A stretch of 64,000 nucleotides of DNA, from the NCBI RefSeq assembly GCF_013256425.1, contig NZ_CP053904.1, forward strand, positions 2,666,001 through 2,730,000, in the 5' to 3' direction. Below are positions 1 through 9,465 of this stretch, piece after piece. How positions within the stretch are numbered: position 1 is the first letter of the stretch; the number at the start of each line of letters is the position of its first letter. This DNA comes from Hymenobacter sp. BRD67 (GTDB taxonomy: Bacteria > Bacteroidota > Bacteroidia > Cytophagales > Hymenobacteraceae). Under the pieces are notes generated by a model, which was not told the DNA's origin, did not search any database, and saw only the letters and a program-made list of their open reading frames with translations. A program made the translations under genes and the position numbers.

Positions 1-530
1 CCCAAATCCGTCGCGCAGGGCGAAGATGACGTTGAGCACCGTAGCCAGTAGTATCCAGCCCAGGTAAAAGCTCAGGAACCACACCGGCCAGGCCGGGGCC
101 TGGCCGGCCAGCACCAATGCCCTGGCGCGGCCATACGCCTGCGCCAGCAGCAGCAGAATGAGCAGCATCAGGGTAAGGCTGGCGCTGATAAGCTCATAGC
201 TGAATACCAGCGTCCAGCCCGTAGTAGCCAGCACCGCCCACGTCAGCAGCGCATTGATTCTCAGCGGCAGCAGCGCCTCTCGCTGCCGGGGCAGCAGTTG
301 CCAGACCGTATACCCCACCAGCCCGAGAAAATAATACCCCAGATACTAAACGCATAGCCGGCCGGCGTCAGCAGCGTAGGATGCCGCGCTGACATAGCGC
401 CGTTGCTGAGCGCCCCGGCCGGCGGGTGGGCATTATATAAGTAGTTGACGTAGAGGCAAGCTACTACGGCAGCCGGCAACAGCCAGCGCCACAGGCGGCT
501 GGCCCCGACTTGCGGAACATCGCTATTCAT
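1..530 (-). CDS. TspO/MBR-like tryptophan-rich membrane protein, partial and frameshifted
   Basis: The start codon is at 528-530 and the C-terminus lies beyond the left edge; about 177 codons are visible. The first hydrophobic segment (about residues 16-32) is followed by TPAGYAFSIWGIIF (about 54-67), a TspO/MBR-like motif, and several further membrane helices follow in the next frame (LVGYTVWQLLP onward). The reading frame breaks at the C run 322-324; one extra base there joins the two halves into a continuous polytopic protein. TspO-family proteins bind porphyrins or act as membrane sensors, but the ligand here is unknown. It lies downstream of cysK on the same strand, behind a terminator-like hairpin, so it is probably a separate transcript. 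Confidence 0.7.
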
Positions 531-545
531 GCCGTGAAATACGCT

Positions 546-592
546 AAAAACAGCAAGAGCGCCGGGCCACGGCAAACCGGACCCGACGCTCT
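546..592 (-). terminator. Terminator-like hairpin downstream of cysK
   Basis: Read on the minus strand, an AGAGCG...GGTC arm pairs (with G-U pairs) with GGCCCGGCGCTCT, and a short T run follows at 546-550. It lies between the cysK stop and the TspO-like start. Confidence 0.55.
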
Positions 593-620
593 TTATAATA
601 TAGTATTTTTACTATGATTA

Positions 621-1544
621 TTACACAAACAGCCCTTCGACCGACAGGTACCGCTCGCCGGTGTCGTAGCAGAAGGTAAGCACCTTGCCGCCCTGGGGCA
701 CTTCGCTCAGCTTTTTGGCTACTGCCGCCAGCGACGCCCCCGACGAGATGCCGCACAGAATGCCTTCCTCCTTGGCGGCCCGGCGCGTCATCTCAAACGC
801 TTCGTCGCGGCTTATCTGAATGGTACCGTCGAGAATGGCCGTGTGCAGGTTTTCGGGAATAAAGCCCGCTGCCAGGCCCTGAATGGGGTGCGGCCCCGGC
901 GCGCCCCCACTGATAACGGCCGACAGCTCGGGCTCAACCGCAAATGTTTTCATGTGGGGAAACAGCGGCTTGAGCACCTCGGTTACGCCCGTGATGTGGC
1001 CGCCAGTACCCACGCCGGTAATGTGGAAGTCGAAGCCGCCGGGCATGTCGCGCAAAATTTCCTGGGCCGTGGTTTCGGCATGAATCCGGATGTTGGCCGG
1101 GTTCGAGAACTGCATCGGCATCCAGGCGCCGGGCGTGCTGGCTACTATTTCCTGGGCCTTGGCAATGGCGGCCTTCATGCCGCCTTCGCGCGGAGTCAGC
1201 TCCAGCTGTGCGCCGTAGGCCGACATCAGGCGGCGGCGCTCTATGCTCATGCTTTCGGGCATTACCAGGGTAAGCTTGTAGCCTTTCACGGCTGCTACCA
1301 TCGCCAGACCCACGCCCGTATTGCCGGAGGTGGGCTCCACAATGAGGCTGTCTTTGGTGAGGATACCGTCTTTTTCGGCCTGCTCAATCATGCTCAGCGC
1401 GATGCGGTCTTTGATGGAGCCGCCGGGGTTCTGGCGTTCCAGTTTCACCCACACCTCCACATCGGGGCGCTCGGCGGCAAATAGCTTGTTGAGTTTGACC
1501 AGCGGCGTGTTGCCGATGACGTCGAGGATGGAAGTGGCTTTCAT
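621..1544 (-). CDS. cysK: Cysteine synthase A (O-acetylserine sulfhydrylase)
   Basis: This 307-residue, PLP-dependent enzyme makes L-cysteine from O-acetylserine and sulfide in the cytoplasm. The N-terminus carries the family signature [18 protein letters not shown] (about residues 41-48) contains the Schiff-base lysine. PTSGNTG (about 72-78) is the substrate and phosphate-binding loop, [10 protein letters not shown] (about 177-186) is the PLP-phosphate glycine loop, and CGISSGA occurs near the C-terminus. The length is normal for CysK. It follows cysE on the same strand 127 bp away, which matches the two-step Ser to Cys pathway. The ATG start gives the standard CysK N-terminus. Confidence 0.96.
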   Translation of the reverse strand: MKATSILDVIGNTPLVKLNKLFAAERPDVEVWVKLERQNPGGSIKDRIALSMIEQAEKDGILTKDSLIVEPTSGNTGVGLAMVAAVKGYKLTLVMPESMSIERRRLMSAYGAQLELTPREGGMKAAIAKAQEIVASTPGAWMPMQFSNPANIRIHAETTAQEILRDMPGGFDFHITGVGTGGHITGVTEVLKPLFPHMKTFAVEPELSAVISGGAPGPHPIQGLAAGFIPENLHTAILDGTIQISRDEAFEMTRRAAKEEGILCGISSGASLAAVAKKLSEVPQGGKVLTFCYDTGERYLSVEGLFV

Positions 1545-1556
1545 TTTTGATTGGTT

Positions 1557-1666
1557 TGGTTGTCAGTTGTTTATTGACAATTGTCAGGTTTTTAAAGAGC
1601 TTGCGAACAGTTTTGGATGAAACCAACTCGTAAGCAGCCTGACAACTGGCAACGAGTAACTGATAG
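1557..1666. repeat. Inverted pair of short TGACAACTG-type repeats between cysE and cysK
   Basis: The left part (1557-1588) carries repeated words GTTGTCAGTTGT and GACAATTGTCAGG. The right part (1638-1666) carries the complementary CCTGACAACTGGCAAC words. The AT-richer wording and opposed orientation match the heptamer-type repeats at 53.7, 54.5 and 57.7 kb. It could fold as a long hairpin in the cysE-cysK transcript. Confidence 0.5.
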
Positions 1667-1671
1667 TAAGC

Positions 1672-2624
1672 TTAAATCGAAAATATCAGCTCGCCGGCCG
1701 GGTCGTCTTGCCGGGCCATGTGGAGCTGCGCCCGGTGGTATACCCGCGAGTGCGAGGGCACACTCTCGGTCAGCCACACGTTGCCGCCAATAATACTGTG
1801 CGGACCAATAACGGTATTGCCCCCTAATATCGTGGCGTTTGCATATACCACCACGTGGTCTTCAATGGTTGGGTGCCGCTTGAGGCCCTGCAGGGTCTTG
1901 GCTACGCTGAGTGCTCCCAGCGTAACGCCCTGATAAATCTGCACGTGTGCGCCAATCTCGGCCGTTTCACCAATTACGATGCCCGTACCGTGGTCGATGC
2001 AAAATGCCACCCCAATGCGCGCCCCCGGGTGGATGTCGATGCCCGTGCGCTGGTGCGCATACTCGCTCAGCAGGCGTGGCAGGCGCGGCACGCCGCGCTG
2101 GTGCAGGGCATGCGCCAGCCGGTGCAGCGCCGTAGCATAAAAGCCAGGGTAAGTAGTCAGAATCTCGGCAATACTCTGGGCGGCAGGGTCGGCGGCCAAC
2201 GTGGCTTCGGCATCGCGCAGCAGGGCTTCCCGCAGGGCCGGCAACCCCTCAAAGCAGGCACTGGCAAGCGTACCGGGCGCGCCGGGCAGGCCGGGCACCT
2301 GCGCCAGCAGCTCGGCCAGCTCGGCCTGCAAGTGGTAGAGCGTAGCCGCAACGGCATCGGTGCCGGCCAGGGCCGGGCGGCGCGCTCCGGAAAAAGCACT
2401 GCCAGCACCTGCTCGGCTAGTGCACAAAAGGCCGGCCCTGGCAGGGCCGTGGGCACGGCCGCGTGCGCCCGCGCCAATTGCTCAGCAAACGTTTCGAGGG
2501 CAGCGGCAGACACGGGAGTAGTATGGGTAAAGTCCAAAAACAGCCGACAAGCCTGAATATCGGCCGGGCCTGGGCTTCTTAACCGGGCGCCCACGCCGAA
2601 GGTTTTAAGCTGGCCGCGGCACAA
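1672..2624 (-). CDS. cysE: Serine O-acetyltransferase (frameshifted in this assembly)
   Basis: This enzyme acetylates serine with acetyl-CoA, the first step of cysteine synthesis. The C-terminal half is a left-handed beta-helix of hexapeptide repeats with the hallmark segments GIDIHPGARIG, DHGTGIVIGETAEIG and YQGVTLGALS. The N-terminal half is helical, as in EpsC-type enzymes. The frame breaks near 2371-2376 (GGCCGGG); one base restores FPERAARALAGTDA and gives about 317 residues. The start is uncertain: the ATG at 2622-2624 gives a somewhat long N-terminus, and a later non-ATG start is possible. The gene lies immediately upstream of cysK on the same strand. Confidence 0.88.
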
Positions 2625-2690
2625 CCACCCGGCCGCAGTGGCCGTTAGCAGCTACCAACGGGCATCTTCCTCATTTTCCAGCTTTTCCTT

Positions 2691-2999
2691 ATGTCTACTA
2701 CCAACCACCCGACTTCCTCAACAACCGCTCCCGACGGATCCCAGCACCTGGCCGCCGGTCAGCACGTAGCTCTGCGCCTGTGGGAAAACGAAGAGCCCGG
2801 TGCGCCCAAACCGCTCAGCAGCAAGCCCTACGAAACGGTCGGGTACGTGCTGAAAGGCCGCGCCGAGCTGCACCTCGAAGGCCAGGTAACTGCTCTGGAA
2901 GCCGGCTCCTCCTACCTCGTGCCCCAGGGCGTGTCGCACACCTATAAAATTCTGGAAACATTTTCGGCGCTGGAAGCTACTTCGCCTCCAGCCAGGTAA
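2691..2999 (+). CDS. Small cupin-domain protein
   Basis: A 102-residue single-domain cupin. The double-stranded beta-helix pattern is visible in YETVGYVLKGRAELHLEG (about residues 44-61) and in LEAGSSYLVPQGVSHTYKI (about 66-84), where the conserved G(X)5P(X)4H motif ends in His. Such small cupins bind a metal or a small ligand; no substrate can be assigned. It stands alone, divergent from cysE, with the upstream gap containing the cysE start region. Confidence 0.8.
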   Translation: MSTTNHPTSSTTAPDGSQHLAAGQHVALRLWENEEPGAPKPLSSKPYETVGYVLKGRAELHLEGQVTALEAGSSYLVPQGVSHTYKILETFSALEATSPPAR

Positions 3000-3119
3000 G
3001 CAGGCTGGCTCCGGGTGGAGCGTAGTACCCACCCGGAGCCTGATTGGCGGCAAACGAGCAGCGAGTGCCAGGGGCGGGGCAGGCCAGCCGCTACCTTTAC
3101 ACTTTCTTTTGGTTTGCTT

Positions 3120-3512
3120 ATGCAATTAGAGCCGCTTGCTGAAACTACCGGCCTTTTGGTGGCTTATGACCACGCCAACCACTGGCTTTATGCCGATTGG
3201 CACGGTGACCATACCCAGGAAACCTCCCGCGCCGCCTGCCTGGTACTGCTCGATGCGCTTCGCCAGCATCCGACGACCAAAATTCTCAACGATAACTCCC
3301 GTATTCTGAGCACTAGCGTGGAGCTTAGCGAGTGGGGTGCCTGGTGGTTAAGTGAGATGCGCGCCGCCGGCCTCGCCTATCTGGCCTGGGTGTACCCGCG
3401 CAATTTTACTTCCCGGGAGGCCACCGACGCTATTTTAAGCCGTATTCAGCAGCCCGTGCTGGCCGCTTTTGATGACGTGGCCTCTGCCTATTTCTGGCTT
3501 AAGGCTCAGTAA
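3120..3512 (+). CDS. Hypothetical protein, possibly STAS/SpoIIAA-like
   Basis: About 130 residues, starting MQLEPLAE. I prefer the ATG at 3120 because a TACCTTTA promoter-like element (3092-3099) lies just upstream, inside the longer reading frame that opens at 3015. The protein shows alternating strands and helices (LLVAYDHANHWLYADWHG, then a helix with LVLLDALRQH, then TKILNDNSRI), a pattern reminiscent of small SpoIIAA/STAS-like proteins of Bacteroidota. I recognise no catalytic motif and the assignment is weak. It converges with the YheT-like gene, with an 18 bp gap. Confidence 0.6.
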   Translation: MQLEPLAETTGLLVAYDHANHWLYADWHGDHTQETSRAACLVLLDALRQHPTTKILNDNSRILSTSVELSEWGAWWLSEMRAAGLAYLAWVYPRNFTSREATDAILSRIQQPVLAAFDDVASAYFWLKAQ

Positions 3513-3530
3513 CATTAAATAAACGCTATA

Positions 3531-4514
3531 CTATCCGGGCTCAGCTCGGGTAAAAAAATCTACCGCCCGGCGCTCCGAATAATAAGTGCCGGCCGGGCCG
3601 CCTTCGTTGAAGCCCACGTGTCCGCCCACGGTCGGCGTTTCGAGGTATAGAAACTGGCTGGCGGCAGCCGCCTCCCGCGGAAAGCAGCTGGAGGGTAAAA
3701 ATGGGTCATTCAGCGCATTAACCAAAAGGGTAGGCACGCGAATGCCACTCAAATAGCGCCCCGAAGCGGCTTGCTCGTAGTAGTCATCGGCCGAGGCAAA
3801 GCCGTGCAGCGGCGCTGTAAAGCGCTCGTCGAACTGCGGAAAATCGCGCAGCTTATTTAGTTCCGACAGGTCGAGCTGGCCCGGAAGCCGGGCATCCTTT
3901 ACCCGAATCTTCTCACGCAGCGAGTTCATAAATCGCCGTAGGTACACCTGGTTTTGCCAGCGGCTGATATGCACCGAGCTGGCCTTCAGGTCGGTAGGCA
4001 CTGAGAATACGGCCGCCCGGCGCACCTGAGCCGGCACTCGCGCGGCGTTCTCGCCCAGGTACTTAAGGGTGACGTTGCCACCAGCCGAAAACCCGGTCAG
4101 AAATATCTCAGCGTAATGCTTTTGTTCACTTGCATGCCGGATAACCTCGGCCAGGTCGTCGGTATCGCCCAGGTGGTAGGCCCGCAGCAGACGGTTGGTT
4201 TCGCCGCCGCAGCCGCGGTAGTTCCAGGCCAGCGCATCAAAGCCCGCCTGGTTAAGGGCGCGGGCCATGCCGCGCACGTAGGGCCGGTTGCTATCGCCTT
4301 CCAGCCCGTGCGAGATGATACCCACCCGGCCGGCCGGCGTGGTGCCCGCCAGCGACCAGTCGAGGTCCACAAAATCGCCGTCGGGCAGTTCCAGCCGCTC
4401 GCGCTGATAGCGCACCTCCGGCACCCGGCGCAGGGTGCTGGCCGCAATAGTTTGCAGGTGCCCATTGGCCAGAAACATAGCCGGGCGATAGTCGGAAGTA
4501 GTAAGCAACGGCAT
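3531..4514 (-). CDS. YheT-like alpha/beta hydrolase
   Basis: A cytoplasmic alpha/beta hydrolase of the YheT (UPF0017) group, about 327 residues from the ATG at 4512-4514. The frame is open further upstream to 4571, but MPLLTTSDYRPAMFLANGH matches the usual YheT start. Visible elements are the family opening NGHLQTI, the oxyanion region SHGLEGDSNRPY, the nucleophile elbow GFSAGGN, the likely acid in NALNDPFLP, and the catalytic His in GGHVGFNEGG. Substrates of this family are poorly defined, with esters or lipids likely. The gene is transcribed away from rpsT. Confidence 0.85.
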   Translation of the reverse strand: MPLLTTSDYRPAMFLANGHLQTIAASTLRRVPEVRYQRERLELPDGDFVDLDWSLAGTTPAGRVGIISHGLEGDSNRPYVRGMARALNQAGFDALAWNYRGCGGETNRLLRAYHLGDTDDLAEVIRHASEQKHYAEIFLTGFSAGGNVTLKYLGENAARVPAQVRRAAVFSVPTDLKASSVHISRWQNQVYLRRFMNSLREKIRVKDARLPGQLDLSELNKLRDFPQFDERFTAPLHGFASADDYYEQAASGRYLSGIRVPTLLVNALNDPFLPSSCFPREAAAASQFLYLETPTVGGHVGFNEGGPAGTYYSERRAVDFFTRAEPG

Positions 4515-4707
4515 AAAACGAGCCGGCGGCAGCCGGCGAAACAGCTGCTTTCGCAGCAAAAGCAACGCCAATCTGCTGGTTTTTGGCCGTTGGCAGCGTA
4601 TTTTTGGGCAAATGTGGGCACAAATGGCAGCAGAAGCTCAAGCAGCTGGCGGTTTGCTGCCCGCTAATTTTCTTACGCTGGCGCTGGGATTTATCGGTTT
4701 TAATTTC

Positions 4708-4715
4708 TACCTTTG
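4708..4715 (+). promoter_or_regulatory. Promoter -7 element TACCTTTG for rpsT
   Basis: A perfect match to the Bacteroidota TAnnTTTG -7 consensus, about 60 bases before the rpsT start. Confidence 0.65.
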
Positions 4716-4773
4716 CCCTCCCAAACGCGAAAACCGCAGCCCCGGCTGTTTTTTATAGAATTCCTTTTTTGTC

Positions 4774-5025
4774 ATGGCAAACCACAAGTCGGCTATTAAG
4801 CGCATCCGCAGCAACGAGGCGAAGCGTGTACTAAACCGCTACCAGCACAAGTCTACTCGTACGGCTATCAAGAAGCTGCGCGACCTCACCGATAAGTCGG
4901 CCGCTCAGGAGCTGCTGAAGAAAGTATCGTCGATGCTGGACCGCCTGGCCAAGAAGAACATCATTCACAAGAATAAAGCTGCTAACAACAAGAGCAAGCT
5001 GACAAAGCTCGTTAACGCGCTTTAG
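4774..5025 (+). CDS. rpsT: 30S ribosomal protein S20
   Basis: An 83-residue basic protein that binds 16S rRNA in the small subunit. It begins MANHKSAIKRIRSNEAKR, the diagnostic S20 N-terminus, and ends in the Lys/Ala/Asn-rich helix (HKNKAANNKSKLTKLV). Length and composition are standard. It is transcribed alone from a TACCTTTG-type promoter and is followed by two hairpins, the second a clear intrinsic terminator. Confidence 0.97.
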   Translation: MANHKSAIKRIRSNEAKRVLNRYQHKSTRTAIKKLRDLTDKSAAQELLKKVSSMLDRLAKKNIIHKNKAANNKSKLTKLVNAL

Positions 5026-5040
5026 CGCGAGACGAGTTTA

Positions 5041-5121
5041 GCGGGACCGAACTCTGCCGCCCCACCGTTCGGTCCCGCGCTTCATACCAAAAAGCCCTGC
5101 CTTTGCCGGCAGGGCTTTTTG
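5041..5121 (+). terminator. rpsT: Double hairpin and terminator after rpsT
   Basis: The first hairpin pairs GCGGGACCGAAC (5041-5052) with GTTCGGTCCCGC (5067-5078). The second (5089-5121) pairs AAAAGCCCTGCC with GGCAGGGCTTTTT and ends in a T run, so it is the likely intrinsic terminator. Confidence 0.85.
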
Positions 5122-5192
5122 TGCTGTTAATGAGAAAGCTGCTATACTTGTAAGTACTTATTCATTGCTTCCTCACTTAGCAGCATCTGGCC

Positions 5193-6709
5193 ATGCGCAA
5201 CAGCTACCTTATATTCCTTCTTTTGTGGGGGCTGGCCAGGCAGTCGGCGCAAGCGCAAGCGCCGGTATGGCGGCCGTTTCGGCCGGGATTCGTGTACAGC
5301 TACACGGAAACAGCTAGCGTAGGCACCACGGGCCAACAGGTGCATACGCTGCGCGTAGATTCGGCATACAGCATAGGCGGCGACTCAGTGTACACCTTCA
5401 ACCGGTTGATGCGGCCACTTAACTCAGCCGGTTACACGTACGCTAAAAGCCGTAATAACCTCTTTGGGGCGCGCCTGCGCTGGGCCCCGGCACCCGCAGC
5501 TACTATATCGAAGCCACTGCCGAGCCGGGTGGGGCCGGGCCGGCCACGCCCGTTAGCCTGCTGCTACGCCCTACCGTGGCCGTGGGCAGCACCTGGGCAG
5601 CTAGCAGTCAACCCGCGCTCACGGCTACGCTGGTAAGCCGCACCTACGGCGTGGTGGCCGGCACGGTAGCCGATTCGCTGGTTACCATCGGCCTCAGCAA
5701 TGGGCAGCTGTTCGTACTAGGCCGCCAGTCAGGCCTTGTGCGGGGGCCGCAGTGGCTCACGCTCGATGGCAGTGGCAACGCCTGGCAGCAATGGGCTCCT
5801 CCTCGCCCCGGCCTGGGCGACTACGCTCCCCGGACCCTGTTTGCGCTGGGCACAGGCGATGAATTGGGCTATGAGCAAACCAGGTATTCGTTTGGCAGTG
5901 GGTTCGTTTGTACACAAGGCTACCAGTTGCGCCACATAGTGGGCCGCCAGCTAACCGCCGATAGCCTAGTGCTAACCTACCGCGAGCAGACCCAGACGAC
6001 TACCTCTGCTTTTCCGGGTTGCGGCACGCCCGGCACATATACGACATCAGTACAGGCCGGCCGTTGGGCTATTTCGCTCCGCACCGGGCGGTCGCCGCAA
6101 TTTGCGTTTCTGCCTTTGCTGGCGGACGAATACTTACCTCAACCTAACACCAGCTCACTGTTTATGGGCCGGGCAGTAGCCATGCAGGCGGCGAGTAGTG
6201 CTTGCCTGGCCAGCACCCAAACGCTGACATTCATTCCCTTATACGCCATTCAAAATCAGCCCGGTCATTATTCCGTCGGCATCGACGACGCAGCCTATGT
6301 CTATCAATTTTCGCCTACCTTGGGTCTGGGTCCAATAACGCTGGGAAGCGGGCCCAACTATTCCTACTCCCTCACCTATTACAGCCGCAACGGCGTGGCG
6401 TGCGGCCTGCGCACCAATTTCGCCGGCCTGCTACCTACCCGCGCCGCGCTGGCCGCTGCGGCCGCCACGCTGGCACCTAACCCAGCTGCCACAACAACTA
6501 CGCTCTTGCTGGCCGCGCCCGCCCAGGCTGGCACTATGCTGGCCCTGACCGATGCGCTGGGCCGCCGCGTGTGGAGCACACCGGTAGCCACCGGCCAAAC
6601 AGACTGGAGCATTCCGCTGGCTACCCAGCCGGCGGGCCTTTACTTCGTGCAGCTGCTGCTGCCCAGTGGCCCGCCGCTGACGTGGAAGCTGGTCAAGACC
6701 GCGGATTAG
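5193..6709 (+). CDS. Secreted protein with T9SS C-terminal sorting domain (frameshifted)
   Basis: The protein opens with a signal peptide (MRNSYLIFLLLWGLARQ, cut after AQA). It ends with a T9SS type A-like C-terminal domain: APNPAATTTTLLLAAPAQAG, then DALGRRVW, then PAGLYFVQLLLPSG and a basic C-terminal end. This predicts export by the Sec system and then delivery to the surface by the type IX system. The middle has no motif I recognise, only beta-rich low-charge sequence. The frame breaks around 5485-5490 (GGGCCCCGG); one base joins LRWAP to GTRSYYIEATAE and gives about 505 residues. The function of the passenger is unknown. Confidence 0.75.
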
Positions 6710-6836
6710 TACGGGTGCAGGTTCGCGGCCCTTCAACTCACAACGTAGAGCGGTTCCCAGGCCATGTTACGCGGGCTGCCGGCCCAACGCCGGCAACCCA
6801 CCCCAGTCAATAGGTGTCCAGCTTTTGAGAACCGCG

Positions 6837-8277
6837 CTACGCGACGCTCACCTTCACCATGTTGGCGCGGCCCCGCTCGGTAATAGGCATGGTGCCAGTA
6901 TTGATGAACACGTCGCCGGCCTTTAAGTGGCCGGTAGTGGTAAGCACGTAGCGGATATCGGCGATGGTGCTGTCGGTGCTATTGAAGCGGTCGTAGTAGA
7001 AGCAGCGCACGCCCCATACCAGGCTTAGGGCCGTAAGCAGCGGCCGGTTGTCGGTAAAGATGAAGATATCGGCCTTGGGGCGGTACTTGGCCAGCTGGAA
7101 GGCTGTGTAGCCCTGGTGCGTCATACCAGTAATGGCTTTAGCACTGGTATTCTTCGCCAGGTGGCAGGAAGCCGACAGAATACTATCAACCATGAAAGTG
7201 GAAGCGGCCGAATCGACGGGCCACCACTTATGGAAGAGCTTGGGGCTACGCGTTTCCACGCTCAGAATAGTAGCCACCATTGAGCGGATAACCTCGGCGG
7301 GGTATGCTCCCACGGCCGTTTCGGCCGAGAGCATCACGGCATCAGCGCCGTCCATCACCGCGTTGGCGACGTCGCTGGTTTCGGCGCGGGTGGGGCGCGG
7401 GGCAGTTATCATGCTCTCCATCATCTGGGTGGCCACGATAACGGGCTTGCCGGCCCTGTTACACTTCTCGATAATCATCTTCTGAGCCATCGGCACCTCC
7501 TCCATCTTCACCTCTACCCAAGGTCGCCGCGGGCTACCATCACGGCATCGGTCAGGGCAATAATCTCATCGATGTTGCGCAGGCCGTCGGGCGTTTCGAT
7601 TTTGGCAACTACGCGGGTTGTTTTACCGGCTTCGGCAATCAGCTTTTTAATAAAGCGAATATCATCGGCCTTACGGGCGAAGCTCAGGGCAATCCAGTCC
7701 ACATCGTTATCGAGGCCGAACTTCAGGTCCTCAATATCTTTCTCCGTCATGCTCGGGGCCGAAACTTCCGAGTCGGGCAGGTTGATGCCCTTGCGGGGCT
7801 TTACCAGGCCGCCGTACACCACTTCCACGTCTACCTCGTGGTCGCGGTCGGTAGCGAGCACCTTCAGCTCAATCTTGCCATCATCGATAAGAATCATATC
7901 GCCCGGCTTCACGTCGCGGGCCAGGCCCAGGTAAATCGTGCTCAGGCGCGTGGCCGTGCTGATTTCTTTTTCGCCGCACACCAGCTTTATCTTATCGCCG
8001 CGCTTGATTTCCACCCCCCTCCTTCTACCTCACCCAGCCGGATTTTCGGTCCCTGCAGGTCTTGCAGCAGGCCCACGTTGGTACGCAGGTCTTTGTTGAG
8101 GCGCCGCACGGTATTGATAACCGACAGGTGCTCTTCGTGGGCACCGTGCGAGAAGTTGAGTCGAAATACATCAACGCCCTCGCGGATGAGCATACCCAGG
8201 CGCTCGTAGGTATTGGATGCCGGGCCCACGGTGGCCACAATCTTGGTTTTATTAAAGGAAACGGTGGAAGGTTCCAT
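6837..8277 (-). CDS. pyk: Pyruvate kinase (two frameshifts in this assembly)
   Basis: Converts phosphoenolpyruvate and ADP to pyruvate and ATP at the end of glycolysis. Three consecutive frames together encode an ordinary enzyme of about 480 residues: [10 protein letters not shown] and FRLNFSHG at the N-terminus, [14 protein letters not shown] with the catalytic lysine region and VMVARGDLG in the middle, then the signature region [14 protein letters not shown] with [13 protein letters not shown], and the C-terminal domain. The first break is in the C run 8014-8019 (six where seven are needed); the second is in CCC at 7517-7519. Both are one-base losses. A core glycolytic gene with two such hits points to an assembly artefact. 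Confidence 0.93.
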
Positions 8278-8408
8278 GTATTTTTTGCGGGTCGTGCTGC
8301 GTCGGCAAAGCGCATTCGTACGTTCGCGCCACAGCGGGTAGAAAAAGGTAGAGAGTAAGTGAATGCCTACCTGGCAAGAAGCTTTGTTCCGAACAGGTGG
8401 GCAAGTAG

Positions 8409-8836
8409 TTAAAAAATCAGATTTTCTTTGTACTTCAATTCAGCAGGTGCAAACTCGCTGGCATACTGTACCGCGGGCACGGCCGTTAACCGGTCGAGCA
8501 GCTCACTGCCGGCCCACTCATCAACCCCACCCTGCACCTGCAGCAGGTAATCATACTCCCGGATATCGGGGCCAGAAAGGGCTTTTGCAGCGTTGACGGC
8601 TGGGCGGCGCGGTTGCGCAACAGCCGCAAGGTAAGCACCTCCGTAGCGTACAGATAGTAGCTGAATGCCAAAGCGCCCTGCTGTACCAGATTAAGAATGA
8701 AATCGGGCTGCCGCACTAGGCGCAGGCGCAGCTGCCGGTTCAGGCTCCAGGCCAGCGTGTAGTCACGGGTGCTGGAAACCAGGCCAAACAGCGCGAAGTC
8801 ACAGTCGTACTCAGCCTCCAGGGTTAGCATTTTCAT
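8409..8836 (-). CDS. IPExxxVDY family protein (frameshifted)
   Basis: A small Bacteroidota-specific family of unknown function, normally encoded next to acpP-fabF-rnc, as here. The N-terminal part (YDCDFALFGLVSSTRDYTLAW, positions split across strands of a compact domain) is in one frame. After a shift at 8568-8573 (GGGGCC) the protein continues with PDIREYDYLLQVQGG and ends in ELKYKENLIF, giving about 142 residues. One added base makes the frame continuous. It is divergent from acpP and carries its own TAGCTTTG promoter element at 8854-8861. Confidence 0.75.
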
Positions 8837-8853
8837 CAGTCAGCGGCGAAGTG

Positions 8854-8861
8854 CAAAGCTA
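8854..8861 (-). promoter_or_regulatory. Promoter -7 element TAGCTTTG for the IPExxxVDY gene
   Basis: Minus-strand match to TAnnTTTG, 18 bases before the start codon. Confidence 0.55.
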
Positions 8862-8960
8862 CAGCTTTCGCGGGGCCATAGGACGCCCTTTTTAGGGGGT
8901 AAGCCAAAATATTGTACGTACTCTACAGGGGGGAGCGCGGGGTAGTTGCGAAAAGTAGCG

Positions 8961-8968
8961 TTACTTTG
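8961..8968 (+). promoter_or_regulatory. Promoter -7 element TTACTTTG for acpP
   Basis: Seven of eight bases match TAnnTTTG, about 32 bases before the acpP start. Confidence 0.5.
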
Positions 8969-8999
8969 CAGACAAGTTTCCCCCTTAACCACGACTGCA

Positions 9000-9236
9000 A
9001 TGTCTGAAATCGCCGAAAAAGTAAAAGCCATCATTATCGACAAGCTGGGCGTTGAAGCCTCGGAAGTAACTCCGGAAGCCAGCTTCACCAACGACCTGGG
9101 TGCCGACTCGCTCGACACCGTGGAGCTGATTATGGAATTCGAGAAAGAATTCAACGTGAGCATTCCCGATGACCAGGCTGAGAACATCCAGACCGTGGGC
9201 CAGGCAGTAAGCTACCTCGAAGAGCACGCCAAGTAG
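9000..9236 (+). CDS. acpP: Acyl carrier protein
   Basis: A 78-residue acidic protein that carries growing acyl chains in type II fatty-acid synthesis. The phosphopantetheine attachment motif GADSLDTVE is present, with the serine at about residue 37. I chose the ATG at 9000 (MSEIAEKVK), which matches AcpP N-termini; the frame opens earlier at 8946. It is followed by a terminator hairpin and then fabF and rnc, the usual Bacteroidota order. Confidence 0.97.
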   Translation: MSEIAEKVKAIIIDKLGVEASEVTPEASFTNDLGADSLDTVELIMEFEKEFNVSIPDDQAENIQTVGQAVSYLEEHAK

Positions 9237-9296
9237 TTATTGAAGAGCCAGCTAGCTTAATTGCACAGCTGGCCCAACAATCAAAAATTGCCTATA

Positions 9297-9323
9297 CCGG
9301 CCGGCTCGCCGCCGGCCGGTTTT
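9297..9323 (+). terminator. acpP: Terminator after acpP
   Basis: CCGGCCGGC pairs with GCCGGCCGG around a 5-base loop and is followed by TTTT. It may let acpP be expressed more strongly than fabF downstream. Confidence 0.75.
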
Positions 9324-9465
9324 GCTGTTTCTACCTAATGAGCCTTTTTAATTGATGCCGGGCTACTAGTCTTGCCGGCTGCTACCCCATCGATTCAGGA
9401 GTACGTTACGCACTCAGCATATTAGCACATCTAAAAAATCACGCCGCCTGACCGGCGTCCGCTCT